The position numbers were made by a program, and so were the translations under genes. From Candidatus Micrarchaeum sp. (GTDB lineage Archaea > Micrarchaeota > Micrarchaeia > CAILAH01), in NCBI GenBank assembly GCA_020723045.1, contig DYJQ01000021.1, positions 1 through 16,279 of the forward strand: DNA of 16,279 nucleotides. The letters run 5' to 3'. This document shows, piece after piece, positions 1 through 6,278 of the stretch (its first letter is position 1; each line of letters begins with the position of its first letter). The notes under the pieces were generated by a model. That model searched no databases. It worked only from the letters and a program-made list of their open reading frames with translations, and had not been told where the DNA came from.

Positions 1-13
1 TTTCGAGCATTTA

Positions 14-1789
14 TTATTTTTCTAAAACCGCTTTTATCCTTCTTACACCCGCACTTACAGCCTCTTCTTTCACAATCTTGAACCTCCCAAGTTCTTTCGT
101 ATTCTTAACATGCGGTCCTGTGCACACTTCCTTGCTTGCACCAGGGATGGTATAGACTGATACAACCTCCCCATACTTGGCGTTAAAGAATGCAAGCGCT
201 CCCTCAGCCCTTGCCTCTTCGATACTCTCCTCCTTCCTCTCAACAGGGATGCCTTCATTTATCCAGCCGTTTACCATATCTTCTACCTGCTTTATCTGTT
301 CAGGTGTCATTTTTTCTCCATGTATAAAATCAAACCTCAACCTCTCCGGCGTTATGTTGGAGCCTTTCTGTTGCACGTGCTCTCCCAGTACTTTGCGCAG
401 GGCCGCCTGCAACAGGTGTGTCGCAGTATGCAGTGCAACGGTCTTCTCGCTATGGTCAGCGAGCCCAGAGGCAAACCTCTGTGCGGTCCCCCTGCGTGAT
501 AACTCTTGGTGCTTTTTGAGTTCTGCCTCAAACCCATCCCTATCAACACCTTTACCGCGTTCGCGTGCAAGTTCTTCAGTAATCTCGAGCGGGAACCCAT
601 AGCTTTGGAATAAAAGGAATGCATCCCCACCCGAAATCATCTCCCCTTTACACAGCGCAAACACCCTCTCAAACTCTTTAAGGCCGCGTTCCAATGTCTC
701 TGCAAACCGCGCTTCCTCCTTTTCAAGTTCAGTAAGTGCAAATGTTTTGTTCCGCTTCAGCTCGGGCCATTCATCCTCATAAATGTCAATGATTATTTTT
801 GCAATATCTGTGCAGAAGTGGGTGGGCATGCCGCACTGCCTCCCGTGCCTTATTGCCCTTCTGATTAGCCGTCTCAATATGTATCCGTGCTCTACATTAC
901 TCGGCACCACACCACGGTCATCCGCCAGCACAAACACTGCCGCCCGCAGATGGTCTGCAATTATCCTTGCACTTTTCTCATTGCAATTGCTTGAATTATC
1001 CCTAATCCATTTCATTATGGGCGCAAACATCTCTGTCTCATAATCGCTCGCCACCCCCTGCATCACAGCGGTGATGCGCTCAAGACCCATTCCCGTATCA
1101 ACGTTCTTCTGCATCAATGCCTCAAACCTGCCATCCTTATTCTTGTTGTACTCCATGAACACATCATTCCAAATCTCAACCCACAAGCCGCAGTGGCACC
1201 CCGGGCCGCACCCATCTTGGTCGCATTCAGCCTCTTTCCTTCCGGTATAATAGAACATCTCTGTATCAGGGCCGCATGGCCCGCTCTGGCCCGCCGGCCC
1301 CCACCAATTATCCTTCTTTCCGTTAAAGAATATCCTCTCATTAGGAATGCCCAGCGCCCGCCATATTCGTGCGCTCTCCTCATCGCGCGGTGCGTCTTCA
1401 TCACCCGCAAAACAGGTTACAGCAATCCTCTCCTTTGGCAGGCCCAACCATCTTTCGCTGGTTAGAAACTCCCAGCTCATCTCAATGGCCTCTTTCTTGA
1501 AATAATCGCCTAGCGACCAATTGCCCAGCATGAAGAAGAATGTATGGTGGCATCCGTCGCCCACCTCTTCAATATCATCCGTACGCAGGCATTTCTGTAC
1601 GTTGGCAAGACGCTTTCCACCGGGGTGCGGATGGCCTAGGAGGAAAGGCACGAGCGGGTGCATACCCGCAGTTGTGAATAGAACGGTAGGATCATTCTCA
1701 GGAATTACTGATTTTGACTCGATTATAGTATGCTCCTTCTCCTTGAAGAACTCCAGGAACTTTTTCTGAATCTGGCGTGCATTAATCAC
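14..1789 (-). CDS. alaS: Alanyl-tRNA synthetase, bacterial-type, short form lacking the C-terminal C-Ala domain
   Basis: Charges tRNA-Ala with alanine in the cytosol and can hydrolyse mischarged tRNA. The 591-residue protein starts directly at the class II catalytic core, with ENDPTVLFTTAGMHPL near residue 31, as bacterial enzymes do. Core elements continue with MLGNWSLGDYFKK (87-99), GPAGQSGPCGPDTEMF (164-179) and DTGMGLER (231-238). The tRNA-recognition region includes ILRRLIRRAIRHG (304-316). The editing site has HTATH (454-458) and CTGPH (556-560). A Cys cluster (C189, C194, C198, C200) may bind zinc. Residue 86 is Phe where the family usually has Glu (FFEMLGN). The protein ends after the editing domain at GVRRIKAVLEK; usual AlaRS is about 850-950 residues with a coiled coil and a DHHA1/C-Ala domain. 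The start is GTG, with a GGTGAT Shine-Dalgarno match at 1793-1798. Identity is certain; the bacterial affinity is judged from remembered motifs. Confidence 0.95.
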   Translation of the reverse strand: MINARQIQKKFLEFFKEKEHTIIESKSVIPENDPTVLFTTAGMHPLVPFLLGHPHPGGKRLANVQKCLRTDDIEEVGDGCHHTFFFMLGNWSLGDYFKKEAIEMSWEFLTSERWLGLPKERIAVTCFAGDEDAPRDEESARIWRALGIPNERIFFNGKKDNWWGPAGQSGPCGPDTEMFYYTGRKEAECDQDGCGPGCHCGLWVEIWNDVFMEYNKNKDGRFEALMQKNVDTGMGLERITAVMQGVASDYETEMFAPIMKWIRDNSSNCNEKSARIIADHLRAAVFVLADDRGVVPSNVEHGYILRRLIRRAIRHGRQCGMPTHFCTDIAKIIIDIYEDEWPELKRNKTFALTELEKEEARFAETLERGLKEFERVFALCKGEMISGGDAFLLFQSYGFPLEITEELARERGKGVDRDGFEAELKKHQELSRRGTAQRFASGLADHSEKTVALHTATHLLQAALRKVLGEHVQQKGSNITPERLRFDFIHGEKMTPEQIKQVEDMVNGWINEGIPVERKEESIEEARAEGALAFFNAKYGEVVSVYTIPGASKEVCTGPHVKNTKELGRFKIVKEEAVSAGVRRIKAVLEK

Positions 1790-1813
1790 ACAATCACCGT
1801 CTTTCCCTTAAAA

Positions 1814-1830
1814 CCCCGAAAGTTTAAATT
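1814..1830. promoter_or_regulatory. Shared divergent TATA/BRE promoter between alaS and the lipoprotein gene
   Basis: The 64-base gap between the two divergent genes holds one clear AT box, TTTAAATT at 1823-1830, with purine-rich CGAAAG just upstream on the + strand as a possible BRE. Its TTTAAA core is palindromic. On the + strand the box centre lies about 28 bases before the ATG at 1854, which suggests a leaderless transcript. On the - strand it would start RNA near 1800, about 11 bases before the GTG, leaving room for the Shine-Dalgarno match. Serving both directions is inference. Confidence 0.55.
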
Positions 1831-1853
1831 ATTCGCTTCGTCAATTCAATAAT

Positions 1854-2753
1854 ATGAAGCATTATGTTCTACTATTGGCCGTACTGGCGATTGTGTTTGC
1901 CGGCTGTTTTGAGCCTCCACGGGACAGCGGTGTGGATATTAAGGTCTCTTCGCTTGCTCTAGAGAACAGGACCTCATTAGTGCTTGGCTCGGACATTCCT
2001 GTCTCTATTGATGTGATTTCTACCCACCCAGATGTTGAGTATACACTCGTAGCTAAATTAAACGGCAAGGAAGTCTTCGATGATGTCTATGCTGGGAATG
2101 TAAGCAAAACATTATCTCTTCCTGCAACAGAGGATGGTGAGGCAAACATAAGCATTCAGGTATTTCTAAAGGATACAAAAACGCATTTTGACACGAACTT
2201 CTCCAATAATCTAGTGAAAAAGACGGTATACGTTTCTCCCTATGGCCGCTATTCAAACGTGAATTTCACAAACAATACCAACATACATGATAAGAGGAGT
2301 TATGCAACCATGGTTTCGTTTAATAACACTGTTGAGGTTTATTCAATCGGTTTCCTTATGAGGAAAACATTAATCCTCTCTCCAAACTCAACGGTACACG
2401 TATTCGTTCATGAGGATGTCAACGGCACCCCATCAAATGAGAGTATATTGCACCTAAACACCACGTTTATACGCCTCTCGACAGAGTGGAGCATCATAAT
2501 ACTCCAGACACAGCCAATGAAAATACCGGCCGGTGATTACTGGATAGAGTTTTATGTTGATAATGACGGTTATGCAGAGGTTTTGTGCAGTGAGGATGCA
2601 GGCGGGAAAAATCTTGTCGGCAGTGTATTCAGGGGCAAGGCAACTTGGAATGATGCCAGCCAAAACTGCACCCCTTATTTCATAGTAAGCTCGCGCAATC
2701 CTGTTGACACGTACAAGGAATATGCGCGTGCAAATGGCATAAGTATAAATTAG
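1854..2753 (+). CDS. Exported lipoprotein of unknown function, rich in N-glycosylation sequons
   Basis: A 299-residue protein of no family I recognise. It starts with a short hydrophobic signal peptide (residues 3-17) ending in a lipobox-like FAGC with Cys18, so it is probably lipid-anchored on the outer face of the membrane. The rest is beta-rich with no further membrane segment. Residues about 25-130 read like an Ig/CARDB-type sandwich (spaced beta strands, then an NFSNNLVKK-like end strand). A second beta domain with alternating hydrophobics follows. It holds about twelve N-x-S/T sequons (for example NRT, NVS, NIS, NFS, NGT, NES, NCT), as expected of a glycosylated archaeal surface protein. 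It is a single gene, convergent with the FNR-like gene downstream. A solute-binding or cell-wall role is possible but nothing in the sequence decides it. Confidence 0.8.
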   Translation: MKHYVLLLAVLAIVFAGCFEPPRDSGVDIKVSSLALENRTSLVLGSDIPVSIDVISTHPDVEYTLVAKLNGKEVFDDVYAGNVSKTLSLPATEDGEANISIQVFLKDTKTHFDTNFSNNLVKKTVYVSPYGRYSNVNFTNNTNIHDKRSYATMVSFNNTVEVYSIGFLMRKTLILSPNSTVHVFVHEDVNGTPSNESILHLNTTFIRLSTEWSIIILQTQPMKIPAGDYWIEFYVDNDGYAEVLCSEDAGGKNLVGSVFRGKATWNDASQNCTPYFIVSSRNPVDTYKEYARANGISIN

Positions 2754-2762
2754 CTCTTTTTT
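2754..2762 (+). terminator. Poly-T terminator after the lipoprotein gene
   Basis: CTCTTTTTT follows directly on the TAG stop (2751-2753), with six T at 2757-2762. Archaeal RNA polymerase commonly stops at such T-runs without a hairpin. The convergent gene ends at 2796, which fits a transcription boundary here. Confidence 0.4.
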
Positions 2763-2795
2763 GGGAGCCATTCCAAGTGCAAAAGTGCCACAGGA

Positions 2796-3491
2796 TTAGT
2801 ATCTCTCCATATGTATATTTTCCTTTCTTATGCCTTTTTCTAACAGCATTTTCTCAACTTCATCCGTCATTGCGGGCAGGCCGCACACGAAATAATCTGC
2901 ATCCGGCCATGTAAACCCAGCAAGAGCATTCTGTACGTGTCCCTTTTTTCCTTCCCAATTTTCCTCTCTGCTGAGCACGGGCACAAACTCAAACTTGCCG
3001 CAACTCTTCTCATATGCTTCTAACTCATCATTGTAAACGAGCATGTTTCTGTATTTTGTCCCATAGATGAATACTATTTTGTCAAAATTCGCGCATGCAT
3101 TCCTCTTATGTATATCTCTTATCATGCCCAGCAGCGGGCTTACCCCCGTCCCTGTGGCAATACACACAATCTTTCTGTTCTCCGCCATATCGAGTGTGAG
3201 ATGGCCGAATGGCCCGATAAGCATTAGCTCATCCCCAACTTTCAGCCCATCCATATACTTTGTGAATGCGCCCACAACCCTAAATATGATCTCGATTGTA
3301 TCATCCTGTGGTGTGGAGGCGATAGAGTATGCCCGGCTCGCCCACTTCCCTTCCAAAACAGCCTTTAACATAACGTACTGGCCGGCCTTGAAATCCATCC
3401 TTTCACTCTCTCTGAAATTCAGAAAGATTGACTTCAGGCCATCCGCCCATACCTTGATGCCAGATACTGCAACCTTATACTCCTTTACCAT
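2796..3491 (-). CDS. FAD/NAD(P)H-binding ferredoxin-NADP reductase-like protein
   Basis: A cytosolic flavoprotein that moves electrons between NAD(P)H and a partner such as ferredoxin or flavodoxin. The N-terminal FAD barrel carries RAYSIAS (FAD motif RxYS, residues 55-58 counted from the upstream ATG). The Rossmann half carries GTGVSPLLGMI (116-126) for NAD(P)H and CGLPAM (205-210). The chain ends in ERY, so an aromatic residue is terminal, as in several FNR proteins. There are no iron-sulfur cysteines. Length, about 231 residues, is normal for the family. Two ATGs compete. GAGGAG at 3499-3504 is only 1 base from the ATG at 3497 but 7 bases from the one at 3491, so I prefer 3491. It lies 38 bases (32 from the alternative start) behind the GGPP synthase gene, on the same strand, so they are probably co-transcribed. 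The partner is unknown. Confidence 0.88.
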   Translation of the reverse strand: MVKEYKVAVSGIKVWADGLKSIFLNFRESERMDFKAGQYVMLKAVLEGKWASRAYSIASTPQDDTIEIIFRVVGAFTKYMDGLKVGDELMLIGPFGHLTLDMAENRKIVCIATGTGVSPLLGMIRDIHKRNACANFDKIVFIYGTKYRNMLVYNDELEAYEKSCGKFEFVPVLSREENWEGKKGHVQNALAGFTWPDADYFVCGLPAMTDEVEKMLLEKGIRKENIHMERY

Positions 3492-3529
3492 CAACATTCT
3501 CCTCTTTGTTATTGATGTTGCCCCGTCTT

Positions 3530-4531
3530 TTACATTTCCCTATTTATGAACATGTCTGCCAGCAGCTCGAGCTCTCTTCTTTTCCCTTCATTTTTAACTA
3601 CGGCCAGCCTTGCTTTTGCATTCTTCACAAGCGTTTCCGCATAACTCTTGGCATAATCTATCGCACCGCATTTCTTCATTAGCTCAATCGCCCTCTTAAT
3701 CTCATCATCATTATTTGTTTTCTTTGAAAGTATTCCTATAAGCTCATTCTTGTCAACATAGTCAAGTGTCTCGAGCGCATTTATCACGATAAGCGTCCTC
3801 TTGCCCTCTCTTATATCCCCGCCGATCTCCTTTTTGTACTTCTCCTCCTCACCTATTAGGTTGAGCACATCATCCTGTATCTGGAACGCAAGCCCGATCT
3901 CATAACCGTAGTTCCACATCTCCTTGATCTCATTCTCATTCGCACCCCCCAAGTATGCACCGATCTCGGCGCAAGACGCGATGAGCATCCCAGTCTTCCC
4001 GCCAGCCATGTCCAAATACATATTCCTTGTTATGCTCCAATTATTGTTTGCAATCCATTCCAATTCATACCCTTGGCCATCAACAACCCCAACGAACGCC
4101 TTCGCAAACATCTTCACTACTCGTGTCTTCTGCTCTGGTGTAAGCTTAGACTCGTCAAGTGCCTTGAATACGTGTGCGAACATCCCATCCCCCGCGTTTA
4201 TTGCGAGCGGTATACCGTGCGTTATGTGGAGGCATGGTTTCCCTCTTCTCATCTCAGAATTGTCCTCGATATCGTCATGGGCCAGAGTGAATGAATGGAA
4301 GATCTCAACTGCCGCGGCAATCTCCAGCCCTTTTCTGTAATCGCCGTTGAACGCCTCGATCGCAGTCAGCAGAAGGTACGGCCTCACCCTCTTCCCGCCT
4401 CTATTGAAAAAGTCCCATGCAAGCCCATACACGCTAGCGGGCCCCCTCTCCGGCATTATCTCCCGCATCGCGTTCTCTACTTGGAGTGCTTTCTCCCTTA
4501 TTCTCATTTTGAGACCGTCCATCGTAAGCAT
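3530..4531 (-). CDS. Geranylgeranyl diphosphate synthase (type I polyprenyl synthetase)
   Basis: Condenses isopentenyl diphosphate with allylic diphosphates to make the C20 precursor of archaeal ether lipids. From the ATG at 4531 the protein has 333 residues. It shows GGKRVRP (45-51), the first Asp-rich motif DDIED (86-90) with MRRGKP behind it, GGKTG (177-181), and FQIQDDVLN (216-224). The last is the second metal motif with Asn at the fifth position instead of Asp. Phe81 sits five residues before the first DDxxD; in archaeal type I GGPP synthases an aromatic residue there limits the product to C20. The open frame extends upstream to 4723, but that part overlaps the divergent gene. A TATA box centred about 26 bases before 4531 supports a leaderless start there. 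First gene of a unit with the FNR-like gene. Confidence 0.93.
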   Translation of the reverse strand: MLTMDGLKMRIREKALQVENAMREIMPERGPASVYGLAWDFFNRGGKRVRPYLLLTAIEAFNGDYRKGLEIAAAVEIFHSFTLAHDDIEDNSEMRRGKPCLHITHGIPLAINAGDGMFAHVFKALDESKLTPEQKTRVVKMFAKAFVGVVDGQGYELEWIANNNWSITRNMYLDMAGGKTGMLIASCAEIGAYLGGANENEIKEMWNYGYEIGLAFQIQDDVLNLIGEEEKYKKEIGGDIREGKRTLIVINALETLDYVDKNELIGILSKKTNNDDEIKRAIELMKKCGAIDYAKSYAETLVKNAKARLAVVKNEGKRRELELLADMFINREM

Positions 4532-4552
4532 GTATAGGATTTGAGTTTCAAT

Positions 4553-4562
4553 ATTTATAAAA
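4553..4562. promoter_or_regulatory. Palindromic TATA box shared by GGPP synthase and the Nudix gene
   Basis: TTTATAAA at 4554-4561 is a perfect palindrome in the 54-base gap between two divergent genes. Its centre is about 26 bases from the - strand ATG (4531) and about 28 from the + strand ATG (4586). This is the spacing expected for leaderless archaeal transcripts in both directions. No second box is visible in the gap. Confidence 0.6.
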
Positions 4563-4585
4563 CATAATACTTGAATAATGAAAAC

Positions 4586-5230
4586 ATGACGGCGGACGAA
4601 AGGACGCGTGCAAGAAGAAGCATCACCCAGCTCAAAGCACATCTTGCAAAATACAAGGGGCTGGAGAAGAATTTCGGGGAGCAGTATGAGCGTGCGGTGC
4701 AGTATTATGAGGATGCAAAACACTATTTTGATAAGGGAGACTATTTTACCTCATTTGGATGCTCTGATTACGCATACGGCCTTCTTGACGCAGTTGTTAT
4801 GGTAAAAGAGAACCAGTATTTCCCAGAGCCTACTGTGGGTGCGGTGATACTGAACAGTAGGGGGCAGGTATTCCTCATGAAATCCCATAAGTTCGGCGAT
4901 AGGTATGTAATCCCCGGGGGCCATGTTGAACTGGGCGAATCAATGGAAGAGGCGCTGGCGAGGGAGATAAAGGAGGAGACAAACCTGGATGTATATGGCT
5001 TGAGGCACGTGATCCTGCAGGAGTTGATTTATGACCCTATCTTTTGGAAAAGGCGCCACTTCATTTTTGTTGATTATGTATGCAGGGCGAGGGACCCGCA
5101 TATAGTAAAACTGAATGGAGAGGGCCAATCGTTTGTGTGGATGGATGTGGACAAGGCGCTCAAGAGCAGGGATATTGAACCCTACACGCTAAAAACCATC
5201 AAGCGCACAAGGGAGCTGGGGCTCTGCTGA
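4586..5230 (+). CDS. DUF357-Nudix hydrolase fusion protein
   Basis: 214 residues in two parts. Residues 1-75 are helical and match my memory of the archaeal DUF357 family (YYEDAKHYFDKGDYFTSFG, then CSDYAYGLLDA), a small alpha-helical domain of unknown role. Residues 82-205 are a Nudix domain that would cleave a nucleoside-diphosphate-linked or similar diphosphate substrate using Mg2+. The Nudix box runs from Gly112 to Leu134, with E118, R126, E127, E130 and E131 present; the usual Gly near its end is Asn133. GGHVELGE resembles mutT/ADP-ribose-type boxes. Substrate cannot be told. The frame also offers TTG at 4571, but ATG 4586 fits the shared TATA box. It is divergent from GGPP synthase and upstream of UppP, so a prenyl-diphosphate substrate is conceivable but unproven. 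Confidence 0.85.
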   Translation: MTADERTRARRSITQLKAHLAKYKGLEKNFGEQYERAVQYYEDAKHYFDKGDYFTSFGCSDYAYGLLDAVVMVKENQYFPEPTVGAVILNSRGQVFLMKSHKFGDRYVIPGGHVELGESMEEALAREIKEETNLDVYGLRHVILQELIYDPIFWKRRHFIFVDYVCRARDPHIVKLNGEGQSFVWMDVDKALKSRDIEPYTLKTIKRTRELGLC

Positions 5231-5302
5231 TGATGTTTATTGTATGCCCGCGCTGGTTGACGCAACACACAACTCCAGGTACATGAATGCCCCACCCAAC
5301 CC

Positions 5303-5393
5303 ATGCAGTGATATCATGGTCTCAATGCATGATGCACCACACGGCCTTATATACATGCATAGCAGAAATATACAGTGATATTATGGTCTCAAT
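5303..5393 (+). repeat. Direct repeat: decayed copy of the uppP start region upstream of uppP
   Basis: Positions 5303-5326 and 5370-5393 agree at 22 of 24 bases, and both contain CAGTGATAT then ATGGTCTCAAT. The second copy holds the real uppP start codon. Similarity continues more weakly past the ATG (GAY GCA, CGGC, TTATA, GCAT) for about 20 more bases, so the first copy looks like a worn duplicate of the gene's 5' end, 67 bases upstream. The first copy opens a 20-codon reading frame (ATG 5316, TGA 5376-5378) that stops four bases before the uppP ATG. It could be a remnant or a leader ORF. Confidence 0.6.
5345..5354 (+). promoter_or_regulatory. Likely TATA box of uppP
   Basis: CTTATATAC at 5346-5354 would place the RNA start near 5376, a few bases before the ATG at 5383. 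GTGAT at 5375-5379 is a weak Shine-Dalgarno match. The box lies within the duplicated leader. Confidence 0.4.
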
Positions 5394-6159
5394 ACTCGAC
5401 GCAGTGCTTCTCGGCATTATACAGGGCATTACTGAATGGCTTCCCATCTCCAGCTCAGCCCATCTAGCCCTTGCACAGCATTTCCTAGGCATCGGGGCGG
5501 ATGTTGCGTTTGATATAATACTGCATCTGGGGACACTGCTCGCGGTTGTGATATATTACCGTAAAGACATTATCGGGCTTGTTGCGGGTGCAGCAAGGAT
5601 GCAGAAGAAGGAGCTTCTGTACATTGCGTATCTTATCATCTGTGCCGTCCCAACCGCCATCATAGGCCTTGCGTTCAAGGATTTTTTTGAGGGCATGTTT
5701 GGCAATGTTGTAATGATTGCGTTTGCACTATTTATCACCGGGACATTTCTGATTATTGCAGGCAAGGTTAATGATAAGGCAAAGAATGGGCCGGATGCAA
5801 AAAAGTCATTCATAATAGGCGTTGCACAGGGCATTGCTGTTGCCCCCGGCATATCCCGAAGCGGTGCAACGATAGGTACGGGCCTTATTCTCGGAATGGG
5901 AAAGGAAGAGGCGGCAAGATTCTCTTTTCTTGGAGGCATAGCTCCCATAGCGGGGGCTGTGGTTCTTGAGGGCAAGAATGCAGTGATTGGCAGCAGTGTT
6001 GATTTGGCATCTGTAATTATTGGTTTTGCAGTCTCGGCAATTGTAGGCTATTTCTCGATTGCACTCCTCCTCCGTATTATCAGGGGGAGCAAGTTTCAAT
6101 GGTTTGGCTACTACTGCATAGCGCTGGCTGTCGTTTCTGCCCTCTTATCCGGCCTCTGA
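5383..6159 (+). CDS. uppP: Undecaprenyl-diphosphatase family (UppP/BacA), polyprenyl-diphosphate phosphatase
   Basis: Integral membrane phosphatase that removes a phosphate from polyprenyl diphosphate to renew the monophosphate lipid carrier for glycan assembly. The 258-residue protein has both family signatures: ITEWLPISSSAHL (16-28, with Glu18 and the Ser-Ser-Ser-Ala-His run) and PGISRSGATI (155-164, with Arg159). About seven or eight hydrophobic segments cover most of the chain. In an archaeon there is no murein, so the likely substrate is a dolichyl-type or other C55-60 diphosphate used in protein N-glycosylation; that is inference. The frame is open upstream to 5287, but the family begins close to ILDAVLLGIIQG, so ATG 5383 is the start. 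No terminator follows clearly. It lies between the Nudix and SPFH genes, all on the + strand. Confidence 0.93.
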   Translation: MVSILDAVLLGIIQGITEWLPISSSAHLALAQHFLGIGADVAFDIILHLGTLLAVVIYYRKDIIGLVAGAARMQKKELLYIAYLIICAVPTAIIGLAFKDFFEGMFGNVVMIAFALFITGTFLIIAGKVNDKAKNGPDAKKSFIIGVAQGIAVAPGISRSGATIGTGLILGMGKEEAARFSFLGGIAPIAGAVVLEGKNAVIGSSVDLASVIIGFAVSAIVGYFSIALLLRIIRGSKFQWFGYYCIALAVVSALLSGL

Positions 6160-6193
6160 ATGTTTTAAGGAGGAGAAGAGGCCACCTGTGATT

Positions 6194-6274
6194 ATGATGC
6201 AGAAAACTGGATTTACAACACACCACATTATGATATTTTTTTATTTATTGGCTTATAGATTACAAAGAAGGTGA
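6194..6274 (+). CDS. Possible 26-residue membrane peptide upstream of the SPFH gene
   Basis: ATG 6194 opens 26 codons ending at TGA 6272-6274, inside the ribosome site of the next gene, an arrangement that would allow translational coupling. The middle is hydrophobic (IMIFFYLLAY) and the end basic (RLQRR). GTTTTAA near 6162-6168 sits about 29 bases upstream, where a leaderless promoter would be. GGAGGAG at 6169-6175 is too far from the ATG for a normal ribosome site. The T-rich tract that gives the hydrophobic residues may simply be the SPFH promoter, so this call is weak. Confidence 0.2.
   Translation: MMQKTGFTTHHIMIFFYLLAYRLQRR
6235..6274 (+). promoter_or_regulatory. Promoter and ribosome site of the SPFH gene
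   Basis: A T/A-rich box (TTTTTTTATTTATT, 6235-6248) lies about 25 bases before an AAGGTGA Shine-Dalgarno match at 6268-6274. The latter is 4 bases from the ATG at 6279. Unlike many genes here, this one would have a short leader with a strong ribosome site. Confidence 0.45.
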
Positions 6275-6278
6275 AAAA

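Noticed and set aside
177..602. 141-codon open frame on the + strand opposite alaS
   Set aside because: Shadow of the AlaRS editing-domain coding sequence; composition is unlike that of a real protein.
4571..4585. TTG start for the DUF357-Nudix gene, five codons upstream
   Set aside because: ATG 4586 is a better codon and sits at the leaderless distance from the shared TATA box.
4532..4723. 64-residue N-terminal extension of GGPP synthase in the same open frame
   Set aside because: It overlaps the divergent Nudix gene, lacks family similarity, and lies upstream of a well-placed TATA box.
5225..5290. C/D-box small RNA after the Nudix gene (TGATGA at 5227-5232)
   Set aside because: No convincing CTGA box D or D'/C' pair follows at the right distance.
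5287..5382. 32-residue N-terminal extension of UppP
   Set aside because: The family starts at the ILDAVLLGIIQG helix. The extension runs through the duplicated leader and the TATA box and has no membrane character.
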